A stretch of 64,000 nucleotides of DNA, taken from assembly GCF_007753265.1 (NCBI RefSeq), contig NZ_CP036349.1, forward strand, positions 1,025,363 to 1,089,362, read 5' to 3'. Numbering within the stretch: the first letter of the stretch is position 1; each line of letters opens with the position of its first letter. The notes beneath the pieces were generated by a model. It was not told the origin of the DNA. It did not search any database and was given only the letters and a program-made list of their open reading frames with translations. Of this stretch, positions 21,894 to 31,089 are shown piece by piece. Position numbers and translations under genes: made by a program. Origin of the DNA: Botrimarina mediterranea. Lineage in GTDB: Bacteria > Planctomycetota > Planctomycetia > Pirellulales > Lacipirellulaceae.

Positions 21894-21915
21894 GACGGTT
21901 TTGGAGATCTGGTTG

Positions 21916-23847
21916 ATGCGTTTCGCCCGTCCCGTGTTGTTCCTCCTCGCAGCTCTCACGCTCACAGCGGGCCCGGCGGCGGCGCAGTTCAAGTTCAACC
22001 CGGACGCCGGTGGCTTCGGCGGGCTGCTCGGCGACGGGCCGCTGGGCGACGCGGAAGACACCAGCAACCTCGTGAAGCTGTCGGCGCGGTTCGCCCCCGC
22101 GGCCGACGGCAAGCCCGCGATGGTCGAGGTGACCGCCAACATCAAGAGCGGCTACCACATCTACTCGATCACTCAACCCGATGGCGGCCCGCAGCGGACG
22201 ACCCTCACTCTCGATGAGTCGAGCGGCGCCGAGCTCGCCGGCGACTGGGTCCCCGACCCCGCGCCGAAGACGCACATCGACACGGAGGTCTGGATCGACC
22301 TGCCAATCGAGGAGCACTTTGGCCAGGTCACTTGGCGGGCGCCGATCGAACTGCCCGCGGGCGTCGATCCGGCGACGCTCTCGGTCACCGGCTCGGCCGA
22401 CATGCAGGCGTGCACCGAGGTGGCCTGCCACAACGTCGAGGACGCTGCGTTCACGGCGGAACTCGTCGAGCCGGGCGAGATCCCCTATGCCTCGGCCGAA
22501 GGCCCGCAACCAACGCAGCCGCTCACGCCGGGGGATTCACCCCTTACCGGAACTGCGGAACCGGCGCCCCCAGCGCCCGTGACACTGAGCGGCCTCGTGC
22601 CGATCCTCGGCGCCGCGTTCCTCGGCGGCTTGATCCTCAACCTGATGCCGTGCGTGCTGCCGGTGATCGGATTGAAGGTGCTGTCGTTCGCCGAACAAGC
22701 GGGCCATCAGCGCGGCAAAGTCCTGGCGATGAACCTCGCCTACACGGCCGGTCTCTTGAGCGTGTTCATGCTGCTGGCGGCGCTGGCGGCGTTCGCCGGC
22801 TACGGGTGGGGCGAGCTCTACACGATCACCGAGTTCAAGGTGGCGATGATCGCCCTGGTGTTCGTCATGGGGCTGAGCTTCCTCGGCGTGTGGGAGATCC
22901 CCCTGCCGGGGTTCGCCGGGGGGCGTGGCGCCAATCAACTGCAGCAGAAAGAGGGCTACGCCGGCGCGTTCTACAAAGGTGTCTTTACAACGATCCTGGC
23001 GACGCCCTGTAGCGGGCCGTTCCTCGGATCGGCGATCGGCTTCACGCTGACTCAGCCCGCTTGGGTGACCTTTCTGATCTTCGGCGCGATCGGCTTTGGG
23101 ATGGCTTCGCCGTACCTGCTCATCGGTGTATTCCCGAGCCTCGTGAAGACTCTGCCGAAGCCCGGCGCGTGGATGGAGACCTTCAAACAATTAATGGGCT
23201 TTGTGCTGATGGCGACGGTCGTTTACCTCATCTCGACCGTGGCGACGGACTACTACCTGCCGGTGCTGACGATGCTGGTGGCGATCGGCTTTGCGTGCTG
23301 GTGGATCGGCGTCACGCCAATAACGGCGACAACGGGCAAACGGATGACGGCGTGGGTGGGCGGCGTTGGTTCGGCGGCGGTCATCGGCTGGCTGGCGTTT
23401 GGCCTGCTCGGTCCCAGCGAGCATGGTTTGCCGTGGAAGCCCTACACCGAGACGGCGCTCGCCTCAGCGCAGACGCGTGGCAAGCCGGTACTGGTCGACT
23501 TCACCGCCGACTGGTGTCTAACGTGCAAGCTCAACCTTAAGCGGGCCATCAACACCGACCGTGTCAAAGAAGTGGTCGAAGCCAACGGCGTGACGCCGCT
23601 GCTGGCGGACTGGACCGATAAGAACGACGAGATCAAAGCGGCGATCGAGTCGCTCGGCAGCCGCAGCATCCCGCTCCTGGCGATCTACGCCCCCGGCAAG
23701 CCCGAACCGATCGTGCTCCGCGACCTGATCAGCGAAGACGAGTTGCTCGAAGCCCTCGCCGAAGCGGGCGCCGTCGAGGCCAACGGCGCGGCGACGGTGA
23801 TGCCCGAGATCGAGATCGGTGAAGCCACCACGGCAACGATGCGCTGA
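21916..23847 (+). CDS. dsbD: Thiol:disulfide interchange protein, DsbD type
   Basis: A 643-residue membrane protein that passes electrons from cytoplasmic thioredoxin to the periplasm. In order there is a signal peptide (MRFARPVLFLLAALTL), a periplasmic alpha domain with Cys pair CTEVACHN, a transmembrane core with Cys in LMPCVLPVIGLK and in TPCSGPFLGS, and a C-terminal thioredoxin-like domain with WCLTCK at residues 533-538. The ATG at 21916 is preferred over an upstream in-frame start because it begins the signal peptide, follows GGAG, and lies after repeat D1. Likely roles are cytochrome c maturation or periplasmic disulfide repair. Confidence 0.93.
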   Translation: MRFARPVLFLLAALTLTAGPAAAQFKFNPDAGGFGGLLGDGPLGDAEDTSNLVKLSARFAPAADGKPAMVEVTANIKSGYHIYSITQPDGGPQRTTLTLDESSGAELAGDWVPDPAPKTHIDTEVWIDLPIEEHFGQVTWRAPIELPAGVDPATLSVTGSADMQACTEVACHNVEDAAFTAELVEPGEIPYASAEGPQPTQPLTPGDSPLTGTAEPAPPAPVTLSGLVPILGAAFLGGLILNLMPCVLPVIGLKVLSFAEQAGHQRGKVLAMNLAYTAGLLSVFMLLAALAAFAGYGWGELYTITEFKVAMIALVFVMGLSFLGVWEIPLPGFAGGRGANQLQQKEGYAGAFYKGVFTTILATPCSGPFLGSAIGFTLTQPAWVTFLIFGAIGFGMASPYLLIGVFPSLVKTLPKPGAWMETFKQLMGFVLMATVVYLISTVATDYYLPVLTMLVAIGFACWWIGVTPITATTGKRMTAWVGGVGSAAVIGWLAFGLLGPSEHGLPWKPYTETALASAQTRGKPVLVDFTADWCLTCKLNLKRAINTDRVKEVVEANGVTPLLADWTDKNDEIKAAIESLGSRSIPLLAIYAPGKPEPIVLRDLISEDELLEALAEAGAVEANGAATVMPEIEIGEATTATMR

Positions 23848-23870
23848 CGCTTTTCAGTATGAATGGTGGA

Positions 23871-23939
23871 GAGCCCACGACGCGAATCGTGGGAGTGAAG
23901 CGTGATCGAGCGCACTCCCACGGCGCGAGTCGTGGGCTC
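23871..23939. repeat. Inverted repeat related to family D (copy D3)
   Basis: GAGCCCACGACGCGAATCGT pairs with a right arm CGCGAGTCGTGGGCTC, with an inner GGGAGTG/CACTCCC pair. The design matches D1 and D2 but the arm sequence is different. Confidence 0.75.
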
Positions 23940-23996
23940 GCCGATCGAGCGAAGAGATCCCGAAGTATTGGCTTTGGCCCCCACGAGGCGTGTAAG

Positions 23997-24599
23997 ATGG
24001 CCGAAATGGACTCCGCCCTATCAACGCCGCTCGAACCGATCGTGCCGACCTTCCCCGTGAAGCGGTTCACGGCGGATCAGTACATCGAGATGATCCGAGC
24101 GGGGATTCTAACCACGGAAGACAAGGTCGAACTCATCGACGGAGTAATCACGCCGATGGCGCCAGCGGGAGAAGAGCACACTTGGGAAGTTGTGTTCCTA
24201 AACCGGCTGTTCCGGTCGGTATGGGATACGCACTTCCTGTTCGTGCAGGGTACGATTCCCATCAACTCTGTTAATGTGTTCGACCCCGACTTCGTCCTAG
24301 TGCGTCAGGGCGAGGCAGAGCAGCAACTGCGTTATCCGCATGCTGACGAAATCGACCTCATCGTTGAAGTTGCCAAGTCATCGTTGAAGCAAGACCAGAC
24401 AAGGAAGGCGGCGGCCTATTCGCAAGCCGGCATTCCCGAGTATTGGATTGCGAACATCCCCGCCAAGAGTCTCATCGTTCACCGCGAACCGTCACCGTCC
24501 GGCTACCAAAGCATCCGTACGTTCGGAATCAACGAAACAGTGACGCCATTGGCGTTTTCGGATATGAGTGTCCGCGTCGGTGACATCTTCGGCGTCTGA
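23997..24599 (+). CDS. Uma2 family (DUF820) putative restriction-endonuclease-fold protein
   Basis: A 200-residue protein of the Uma2/DUF820 family, predicted to have a PD-(D/E)XK nuclease fold. Visible landmarks are DKVELIDGVITPM, FDPDFVLV and LIVEVAKSS, which supply the likely metal-binding acidic residues, then YSQAGIPEYWI, typical of the family. These genes are abundant in planctomycetes and cyanobacteria; their biological role is not established. The ATG at 23997 follows GAGG with eight bases spacing. An upstream in-frame extension runs through repeat D3 and is not supported. Confidence 0.88.
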   Translation: MAEMDSALSTPLEPIVPTFPVKRFTADQYIEMIRAGILTTEDKVELIDGVITPMAPAGEEHTWEVVFLNRLFRSVWDTHFLFVQGTIPINSVNVFDPDFVLVRQGEAEQQLRYPHADEIDLIVEVAKSSLKQDQTRKAAAYSQAGIPEYWIANIPAKSLIVHREPSPSGYQSIRTFGINETVTPLAFSDMSVRVGDIFGV

Positions 24600-24603
24600 A
24601 TCA

Positions 24604-25092
24604 CTAACCCAACCACGTCGCAATCACCTCTGCAAACATCGCTTCGTCGAGCGTTTCGTGCGCGAGCAGGTGATCGGCGACGCCGGCGAGGGCGTCCCAG
24701 TGCGTGTCGTCGGACAAGAGGCCGTGTAAACCCACCACACGGGCTTCGAGCCATTGTGTGCGGCGCATCTCGTCGGGGACGACTTCTGCGGCTTCATCCC
24801 ACGCCTGCCCCCAGTCGTGTCGCCACTCGGCCACCAGCGCCGGGTGCAATGGCTCGCCGCGGTAGATCATCTCCGCGACCGGACCGGCGAGCGCCACGAG
24901 CACCAACTTCTCCGCCAACTCCCGCGGCGTGAACCGCCGCCGCGACCAAGCGACCTGCGTATCGCCATACCGCTGCGGCCCATCATCCCAATCGGGCTCA
25001 ATCGTGACGCGCTGCACCTTTCCACCGGCGTACGCCGCAACGAAAGCGTGGCCGGCTTCGTGATAGGCGGTCAACTCCAGGTCGTCGTCCAT
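24604..25092 (-). CDS. Small M41 (FtsH-like) zinc peptidase domain protein
   Basis: A 162-residue protein with only the peptidase part of an FtsH-like enzyme. It opens MDDDLELTAYHEAGHAFVA, where HEAGH at residues 11-15 is the M41 zinc motif. This is followed by GGKVQRVTIEP and a helical region with LVALAGPVAEMIYRG, as in FtsH. No AAA ATPase domain or membrane segment is present, so it is a stand-alone form of unknown role. The start at 25092 is preferred, since codons upstream lie within an inverted repeat. Confidence 0.8.
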   Translation of the reverse strand: MDDDLELTAYHEAGHAFVAAYAGGKVQRVTIEPDWDDGPQRYGDTQVAWSRRRFTPRELAEKLVLVALAGPVAEMIYRGEPLHPALVAEWRHDWGQAWDEAAEVVPDEMRRTQWLEARVVGLHGLLSDDTHWDALAGVADHLLAHETLDEAMFAEVIATWLG

Positions 25093-25100
25093 CAGGTGTC

Positions 25101-25297
25101 GCGCCGAGACGCAGAGGGCTGCTTGGGAAGACTCACGCAAAGGCGCAAAGACGCAAAGGTTTCGCAGTTTAGCGGCGCCCAGCTACAGGCGTTGTTCTCT
25201 ACCTTATCTTTACTCTCTGTTTCTTTTCTTAGCGCCTTCGCGCCTTTGCGTGAGTCCTATAACCAAACCTTCCTTTCCAACTCCGCGTCTCTGCGCG
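25101..25297. repeat. Nested inverted repeat, family I
   Basis: There is an outer pair GCGCCGAGACGCAGAG and CTCCGCGTCTCTGCGCG. The inner pair is ACTCACGCAAAGGCGCAAAG with GCGCCTTTGCGTGAGT at 25131-25255. It fills the gap between the M41-like gene and purM. It contains short direct repeats (GCAAAG) but is not a CRISPR array. Confidence 0.85.
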
Positions 25298-25301
25298 AAC
25301 C

Positions 25302-26336
25302 TTACTGAATGCAACCTATCGGCCAATTCTCAAGCCCGAGGTCGCTGAGCTGCGCCGCGATGCTTTCTGCGAAATGCTCGCTCACCACCAGCGCCAGGCC
25401 GACGCCGCAGTTGAAGACGCGGGCCATTTCGTCGTCGGCCACGTCGCCGAGCTTTTGTAGCCAGGTGAACACGGGCGGGACGGGCCAGCTGTCCTTGTCG
25501 ATGACGAGCTGCGTTCCCGCGGGGAGGATGCGTTCGAGGTTCTCGCGCAAGCCGCCGCCGGTGATGTGGGCGATGCCGTGGATGACTTGTTTCTTACGGT
25601 AGTGCCCGAGGACACGGCGGATCGGGACCGTGTAGATGCGCGTCGGCGTTAGCAGCAGGTCGGCGACCGTGGCGCCGTCGCACTCGGCGACCGTGTCGGA
25701 CGCGGAGAGCTTGGCGGCGTCGAAGACGATTTTGCGCACCAAGCTATAGCCGTTGGAGTGCAGGCCGCTCGAGGCGACGCCGATCACCACGTCGCCGGGC
25801 GTGATCTTCGAGCCGTCGATGAGCCGTTCACGCTCGACCACGCCGACCGAGAAGCCGGCGAGGTCGTAGTCTTCGACGCCGTAGATGTCGGGCATGATCG
25901 CGGTCTCACCGCCGATCAGAGCCGAGTCGCTCTCGACGCAGCCGTCCGAGATGCCGCTGACGATCTGCTCGAGCCGCTCGGGGTCGTCTTTGCCCATCGC
26001 GACGTAGTCGAGGAAGAACAGCGGCTCGGCGCCGCAGCAGAGGGCGTCGTTGACGCACATCGCCACGAGGTCGATGCCGACCGTGTCGTGGCGGCCGACC
26101 ATCTGGGCGACCTTGAGCTTCGTGCCGACGCCGTCCGTGCACGAGACCAGCACCGGGTCGCGGTACTGCCGGGCGAACAGCTTGCCGGCGAAGTCGAGCC
26201 GGAACAGCCCCGCGAAGCCCCCTTCCAGCGGCATCACGCGCGGCGTGTGCGTCCGCCGCATCAGCCGCGGCAGCCGCGACATCGACTCTTCGTAGACGTC
26301 CAGATCGACGCCGGCGTCCTTGTAGGAGAGGGCCAT
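25302..26336 (-). CDS. purM: Phosphoribosylformylglycinamidine cyclo-ligase
   Basis: A 344-residue PurM (AIR synthetase) that closes the imidazole ring in purine synthesis using ATP. It opens [18 protein letters not shown], with the ATP-binding signature [14 protein letters not shown], then [37 protein letters not shown] and [16 protein letters not shown]. Length is typical (about 345). No other pur genes are adjacent. The element E2 lies just upstream of the start. Confidence 0.97.
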   Translation of the reverse strand: MALSYKDAGVDLDVYEESMSRLPRLMRRTHTPRVMPLEGGFAGLFRLDFAGKLFARQYRDPVLVSCTDGVGTKLKVAQMVGRHDTVGIDLVAMCVNDALCCGAEPLFFLDYVAMGKDDPERLEQIVSGISDGCVESDSALIGGETAIMPDIYGVEDYDLAGFSVGVVERERLIDGSKITPGDVVIGVASSGLHSNGYSLVRKIVFDAAKLSASDTVAECDGATVADLLLTPTRIYTVPIRRVLGHYRKKQVIHGIAHITGGGLRENLERILPAGTQLVIDKDSWPVPPVFTWLQKLGDVADDEMARVFNCGVGLALVVSEHFAESIAAQLSDLGLENWPIGCIQ

Positions 26337-26363
26337 CTCTTTGAGGTGCTGCTTTTGGTTGGG

Positions 26364-26532
26364 AAGGAGATGAGGGAGATGTTGGCGATAGGGGGGATCG
26401 CAGATGATAGGCTTAGGGGTCGCAACGAATTTTTCAGAAACGGCTCACAGCGGCGGTGCTGGTCGCCAGATTGTCCGGCATTGTCGGCCGCTTGCGATCC
26501 CCCCCTTATCGCCAACATCCCCCTATCCCCTT
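26364..26532. repeat. Long terminal-inverted-repeat element, family E (copy E2)
   Basis: The left end AAGGAGATGAGGGAGATGTT and the right end AACATCCCCCTATCCCCTT are inverted copies of about 38 bp, as in E1. The interior of about 90 bases differs from E1 except near the right end. It separates purM and the glgX-type gene, which are divergent. Confidence 0.85.
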
Positions 26533-26732
26533 GGCTTCCTAGCGGCAATCCGCTGCGGGTCGTGACGGCGAGCGAAGGGGCGCGGGCCGGTCGTGGTAGG
26601 CTTGGGGCGGGTCGTCCCAGACGCCGATGCTAGCGTTACGTCCCCCGTTCGCGCAAGCTGTACGCTTGCTGGGGGGCGTTCTGGGCCAGGGAGGGCGGAG
26701 CACCGGTCCTTTGAACGACCCCAAGAGACTGA

Positions 26733-28856
26733 ATGATCGCAAACGGCGCCACCTCCTACCTCGCCCGGCAATCGGGCCTCGTGATGGCCAAGCCGCACAA
26801 GACTCTCCCCCCGATGCAATTCAGCTACCCGCTTCCGTACGGGGCGATTCTGCGCGAGGACGGCGTTCAATTCGTCGTCTATAGCCGCAGCGCCACGGCG
26901 ATGCGCGTGCTGTTGTACAAGGAGGTCGGCGACCCGGACCCATCGCGGCTCATCGAGCTGAACCCCGACACCGACCGCTGGGGCGACCTCTGGAGCGTCT
27001 TTGTCCCCGGGCTCAAGTCGGGGCAGCTCTACCATTTTCAGGCCGACGGCCCGTTCCAGCCCGAGCGCGGGCACCGCTTCGACCCGCACGCCCGGCTGAT
27101 CGATCCGTTCGCGAAGGCGCTGGCGGGGAAGTTCCTCCCATCGCATGACGGCATCGTCCGGCCGCCGAAGTGCGTCGTGATCGACGACCACTTCGACTGG
27201 GGCGGCGACCGCCACCTGCGTCGGCCGCTCGCTGAGTCAGTGATCTACGAGATGCACGTCCGCGGGTTCACGCAGAGCCCGACATCGGCTTCCGACCGTT
27301 CGGGGACGTACCTCGGCGTGATCGACAAGATCCCCTACCTCAAGTCGCTCGGAGTAACGGCGGTCGAGCTGATGCCGGTCCACGAGTATCCGACCGAGGA
27401 ATCCGACGGCAGCAAGGGCCACCGCAAGAACTACTGGGGCTACGACCCCATGGCGTTCTTCGCCCCGCACCGCGGCTACCAACACGGCTCCGAGCCCGGC
27501 GGGCAGGTGCGCGAGTTCAAGCAGATGGTGCGCGAGCTCCACGCCGCGGGCATCGAGGTGATCCTCGACGTGGTGTTCAACCACACGTCCGAAGGGAACG
27601 ACCACGGCCCGACCTTCAGCTTCAAGGGCTTGGAGAACAGCGTTTACTACATGCTCACCGCGGACGGTTCGTACAAGAACTACTCCGGGTGCGGCAACAC
27701 GGTGAACAGCAACCACCCGATCGTGCGCGAGATGATTTTCAATTGTCTCCGCCACTGGGTCTACAACTACCACGTCGACGGCTTCCGCTTTGACTTGGCG
27801 AGCATCCTCAGCCGCAACCGCAACGGCGACATCGTGCCGAACCCGCCGCTGGTGGAGTACATCGCCGAGGACCCGATGCTCTCGGACACGAAGATCATCG
27901 CCGAGGCGTGGGACGCGGCCGGAGCGTACCAGGTCGGTTCGTTTGCTAGCTCCCGCTGGGCCGAGTGGAACGGCGCGTACCGCGATAACGTCCGCCGCTA
28001 TTGGCGTGGCGACCTGGGCATGACGGGGCCGATGGCGACGCGTTTGGCCGGTTCGAGCGACCTCTATCAGGCGTCGGGCCGCCAGCCGTACCACAGCATC
28101 AACTTCGTTACCTCGCACGACGGCTACACGCTCAACGACCTCGTCTCGTACGAGCGGAAGCACAATCTTGCCAACGGCGAGGACAACCGCGACGGCGACA
28201 ACAACAACTACGCCGCCAACTACGGCGTCGAAGGCCCGACACGGCGTCTACCGATCCGCAAGCTCCGCCGCAGGCAGGCGAAGAACTTCATCGCCACGCT
28301 GATGCTCAGCCAAGGCGTGCCGATGATCGTCTCCGGCGACGAGGTGCTCCGCACGCAGCGCGGCAACAACAACGCCTACTGCCAAGACAACGCGATCAGT
28401 TGGTTCGACTGGCGGCTGGTGGACCGCAACGCCGACATGCTGCGGTTTACCCAGCAGCTGATTGCGCTGCGGCTGCACCAACCGGTGCTGCGTCGGGCCG
28501 ACTTCCTTACCGGCGCCCCGCACAAGCCCGGCGATCTGCCGGACGTGGCGTGGTACGGCGTCGGCGGCGCGCCGATCGACTGGCACCAGACGTTCCACAG
28601 CCTGTCGTGTGTGCTCAGCCCGACCGGCCTGAAGAACGAGCAGGCCCGCCATGTGCTGGTCTTCATGCACTCGGGCGGCCAGCCCCAGGAGTTCCGTGTG
28701 CCGAAGACGGTGCTCGGTCTCAACTGGCGCTTGGCGATCGACACGGCCGCCGAGAGCCCGAACGACGCATTCGCCGAGACGGTCGGCCCGCAGCTCGACA
28801 CGTCGGCGCCGGTGGTTCTCGATCACCACTCGTTGAAGTGCTACATCGAGGCGTAA
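26733..28856 (+). CDS. glgX: Glycogen debranching enzyme / isoamylase (GlgX type)
   Basis: A 707-residue GH13 alpha-1,6-glucosidase that trims glycogen or related branched glucans. An N-terminal CBM48-like domain (about residues 30-160) precedes the barrel. The four GH13 regions are visible: DVVFNHTSEG, GFRFDLASIL with the nucleophile Asp, IAEAWDAAG with the acid/base Glu, and NFVTSHDGYTLNDL. The region GDEVLRTQRGNNNAYCQDN matches GlgX and isoamylases. The ATG at 26733 is used; a second ATG at 26784 (MAKPHKTLPP) is possible. No other glg genes are adjacent. Confidence 0.93.
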   Translation: MIANGATSYLARQSGLVMAKPHKTLPPMQFSYPLPYGAILREDGVQFVVYSRSATAMRVLLYKEVGDPDPSRLIELNPDTDRWGDLWSVFVPGLKSGQLYHFQADGPFQPERGHRFDPHARLIDPFAKALAGKFLPSHDGIVRPPKCVVIDDHFDWGGDRHLRRPLAESVIYEMHVRGFTQSPTSASDRSGTYLGVIDKIPYLKSLGVTAVELMPVHEYPTEESDGSKGHRKNYWGYDPMAFFAPHRGYQHGSEPGGQVREFKQMVRELHAAGIEVILDVVFNHTSEGNDHGPTFSFKGLENSVYYMLTADGSYKNYSGCGNTVNSNHPIVREMIFNCLRHWVYNYHVDGFRFDLASILSRNRNGDIVPNPPLVEYIAEDPMLSDTKIIAEAWDAAGAYQVGSFASSRWAEWNGAYRDNVRRYWRGDLGMTGPMATRLAGSSDLYQASGRQPYHSINFVTSHDGYTLNDLVSYERKHNLANGEDNRDGDNNNYAANYGVEGPTRRLPIRKLRRRQAKNFIATLMLSQGVPMIVSGDEVLRTQRGNNNAYCQDNAISWFDWRLVDRNADMLRFTQQLIALRLHQPVLRRADFLTGAPHKPGDLPDVAWYGVGGAPIDWHQTFHSLSCVLSPTGLKNEQARHVLVFMHSGGQPQEFRVPKTVLGLNWRLAIDTAAESPNDAFAETVGPQLDTSAPVVLDHHSLKCYIEA

Positions 28857-28908
28857 GCAGAGAGTATTCGCTCTGAATTGCGACGCCCTATGTGGGAGGC
28901 GGATTGAT

Positions 28909-28994
28909 GTGGGAGGGGTCTCCAGACCCCGATTACGCGCACCATGCCGAAATAGGCCAAGACACCGTAATCGGGGTCTGGAGACCCCTCCCAC
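28909..28994. repeat. Inverted repeat, family A (copy A3)
   Basis: GTGGGAGGGGTCTCCAGACC pairs with GGTCTGGAGACCCCTCCCAC. The loop begins GATTACGCGCACCATGCC. The whole loop closely matches the reverse complement of copy A4, so the element is conserved beyond its arms. Confidence 0.9.
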
Positions 28995-29020
28995 AGATGC
29001 GCCTTCGGCGCGAGCAGGTT

Positions 29021-29085
29021 GTAGGGTGGGTCGTGACCCACCGGGAAGCGGGTACCGGTTAGCGGTGGGTTCCAACCCACCCTAC
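29021..29085. repeat. Inverted repeat, family J
   Basis: GTAGGGTGGGTCGTGACCCA is opposed by a right arm TGGGTTCCAACCCACCCTAC, with further small hairpins inside each arm. It lies in the gap between the glgX-type gene and cobL. Confidence 0.8.
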
Positions 29086-29140
29086 GCTATGCCGACGTCA
29101 TCAGAGCAGACTCTAGAGCAAGGCGCGCCAACCGAATACG

Positions 29141-29203
29141 TTAGGGGGCAAGGGAAAAGGCTACCAAACAACCCTGATCCCTGACTCCTGACCCCCGATC
29201 CCT
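29141..29203. repeat. Degenerate inverted repeat, possibly family F (copy F4)
   Basis: A purine-rich left part (TTAGGGGGCAAGGGAAAAGG) faces a pyrimidine-rich right part (CTGACCCCCGATCCCTG). Pairing is poor, so this is a weak call. The right part ends seven bases before the cobL start. Confidence 0.4.
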
Positions 29204-29209
29204 GCCGCC

Positions 29210-30460
29210 ATGCTCTCCATCATCGGTATCGGCGACGACGGCCTCAACGCCGCGTCGGCCGCGGTCCGTGACCGTATCGCCGCCGCCCAGGTCCTGCTCG
29301 GCGACGAGCGCGCCCTGTCGCTGCTCGGCGAGTCGGTCAAAGGCCAACGCGTCGTCCTCTCGGGCGACGTCGATCAGGTCGCAGCGCAGGTCGAGGCGGT
29401 CGGCGACAAGCCGGCGGCGCTCGTCGTGTTCGGCGATCCGATGTTCTACGGCCTGGCGCGGTTCCTCATCGAACGGTTTGGCAAGGACCGCTTCGAGGTG
29501 CTGCCGCACGTCAGCAGCATGCAGCTGGCGTTTGCTCGCGTCATGGAGAGTTGGGACGAGGCCTACCTCACCGACCTGGCGATCCACCCGCTGGCGACGG
29601 TCGTCGAGAAGATTCGCACCGCACAGAAGGTCGGCCTGTTCACCAACCCCACCGTCGGCCCCGCCCACGTGGCAAAGGCGCTGCTTGAGCGGAAGATCGA
29701 TTACTTCACCGCATACGTTTGCGAGAACCTCGGCGCACGCGACGAGCGGGTGACGCGCGCCGAGCTGGACGACATCGCGGCGGGCGACTATCGATCGCTC
29801 AACGTGATGATCCTCATCCGCCGCGCCGACGCGCCCGACCGGCCACGCGACGCGGTGGGCCGTCGCCTCTTCGGCAACCCCGACGACGCGTTCCTGCAAG
29901 CCAAGCCGAAGCAGGGACTGCTGACGCCGTCCGAGGTGCGCGCACTGGCGCTCGCGCAGATGGATATCGCCGCGGCGAGCATCGTTTGGGACGTCGGCGC
30001 CGGCTCGGGGTCGGTGAGCGTCGAGGCCGCGCAGCTGGCCCGCGACGGCGCCGTCTACGCCATCGAGATGGACGCCGAGGACCACGGCCTGATCCAAGAG
30101 AACTGCGACCGCTTCGACGTGGCGAACGTGATCCCGGTGCTAGGCAAAGCCCCCGAGGCGTTCGCCAAGCTCCCCGACCCCGACTGCGTGTTCGTCGCCG
30201 GCGCCGGCCGCGAGGTGACGCGTCTCGCCGAAGAGGCGTTCGCCCGGCTGCGTCCCGGCGGCCGCTTGGTGGTGAACCTGATCAGCATCGACCACATCGC
30301 CCAAGCCCGTGAGTCGCTTACCGCCGCGTCCCGCGCCGCCGGCTGCGAACCAAACATCGGCGTCTGGATGGTCAACATCGCCCGCGGCGCGGATCAGCTC
30401 GAACGGCTGAGCTTTGAGGCGTTGAAGCCGAGCTTCTTGCTGGCGGTGGTGAAAGGGTAG
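29210..30460 (+). CDS. cobL: Precorrin-6Y C5,15-methyltransferase (decarboxylating)
   Basis: A 416-residue fusion of CbiE and CbiT activities in cobalamin synthesis. It methylates C5 and C15 and removes the acetate side-chain carboxyl. The first half (about 1-205) is a tetrapyrrole methylase domain with GIGDDGLNAAS and FGDPMFYGLARFL. The second half (about 235-416) is a Rossmann methyltransferase with VWDVGAGSGSVSVEAAQLA as SAM motif I. No other cob genes are seen in the window. No clear Shine-Dalgarno sequence precedes the ATG. Confidence 0.94.
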   Translation: MLSIIGIGDDGLNAASAAVRDRIAAAQVLLGDERALSLLGESVKGQRVVLSGDVDQVAAQVEAVGDKPAALVVFGDPMFYGLARFLIERFGKDRFEVLPHVSSMQLAFARVMESWDEAYLTDLAIHPLATVVEKIRTAQKVGLFTNPTVGPAHVAKALLERKIDYFTAYVCENLGARDERVTRAELDDIAAGDYRSLNVMILIRRADAPDRPRDAVGRRLFGNPDDAFLQAKPKQGLLTPSEVRALALAQMDIAAASIVWDVGAGSGSVSVEAAQLARDGAVYAIEMDAEDHGLIQENCDRFDVANVIPVLGKAPEAFAKLPDPDCVFVAGAGREVTRLAEEAFARLRPGGRLVVNLISIDHIAQARESLTAASRAAGCEPNIGVWMVNIARGADQLERLSFEALKPSFLLAVVKG

Positions 30461-30468
30461 AGTCTCGA

Positions 30469-31041
30469 ATGTCAGGTCTTCGTGAACGCTGGGATGCATT
30501 GGTTGATCTCGCCGCTCGGGATATGCCAGCGCAGACGGTCCGAGCAGGCCGAGCATTTGTAAGAGACAATCCAGAGTTTGCCGCCGCCTGGATGCTCGTT
30601 GCCGAGGCGCTGTCGGATCTCGCTCGCTATGAAGAAGCTGAGCAAGCCTACGCCAAGGCTCTGGAGCATATGTCGGACGATGGAAAGCGGCTTGCCCTGG
30701 CGGGGTTGGGCCATTTGTTCCGAGCAGCCGGCGACTACGAGCAAGCGGCATCTTGGTATCGCAAAGCGATCGACGCAGCGCCGAACAATGCCGGCTATCC
30801 CATCTATCTAGGTGCTGTTCTGGCTAAGCAAGGCCGGCTGCACGAAGCAGAAGAAGCCCACCGCACGGCACTAACCTGTGACGAAGGCGATATCTCCGAA
30901 GCTTACTGGAATCTCGGTAGTGTTTTGCGATCAAGAGATCGATTTGCGGACGCAGCCGAGTGTTTCCGCGCGGCTTTACTCCTCGACCCGGACTACGCAG
31001 AAGCTAAGGCGGCGCTCGACGATGTTCTTGGCTGCTATTAA
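30469..31041 (+). CDS. TPR-repeat protein, probably cytoplasmic
   Basis: A 190-residue protein without a signal peptide, made of about four tetratricopeptide repeats, for example YEEAEQAYAKALEHM, YEQAASWYRKAIDAAPNN and FADAAECFRAALLLDPDY. It starts eight bases after the cobL stop, so it may be co-transcribed with cobL. Base usage is less GC-biased than cobL. The binding partner is unknown. Confidence 0.8.
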   Translation: MSGLRERWDALVDLAARDMPAQTVRAGRAFVRDNPEFAAAWMLVAEALSDLARYEEAEQAYAKALEHMSDDGKRLALAGLGHLFRAAGDYEQAASWYRKAIDAAPNNAGYPIYLGAVLAKQGRLHEAEEAHRTALTCDEGDISEAYWNLGSVLRSRDRFADAAECFRAALLLDPDYAEAKAALDDVLGCY

Positions 31042-31089
31042 CATGCTCGGGGTTCCGATCGACTGTCTGGTAGGGAGTTGAGGGACCGA

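Noticed and set aside
25131-25255. Short repeated GCAAAG and GCGCCTT units that could suggest a CRISPR array
   Set aside because: The units form one nested inverted repeat with no regular spacers, and no cas gene is near.
28909-29184. 91-codon open frame over repeats A3 and J
   Set aside because: It consists of palindrome sequence translated in one frame.
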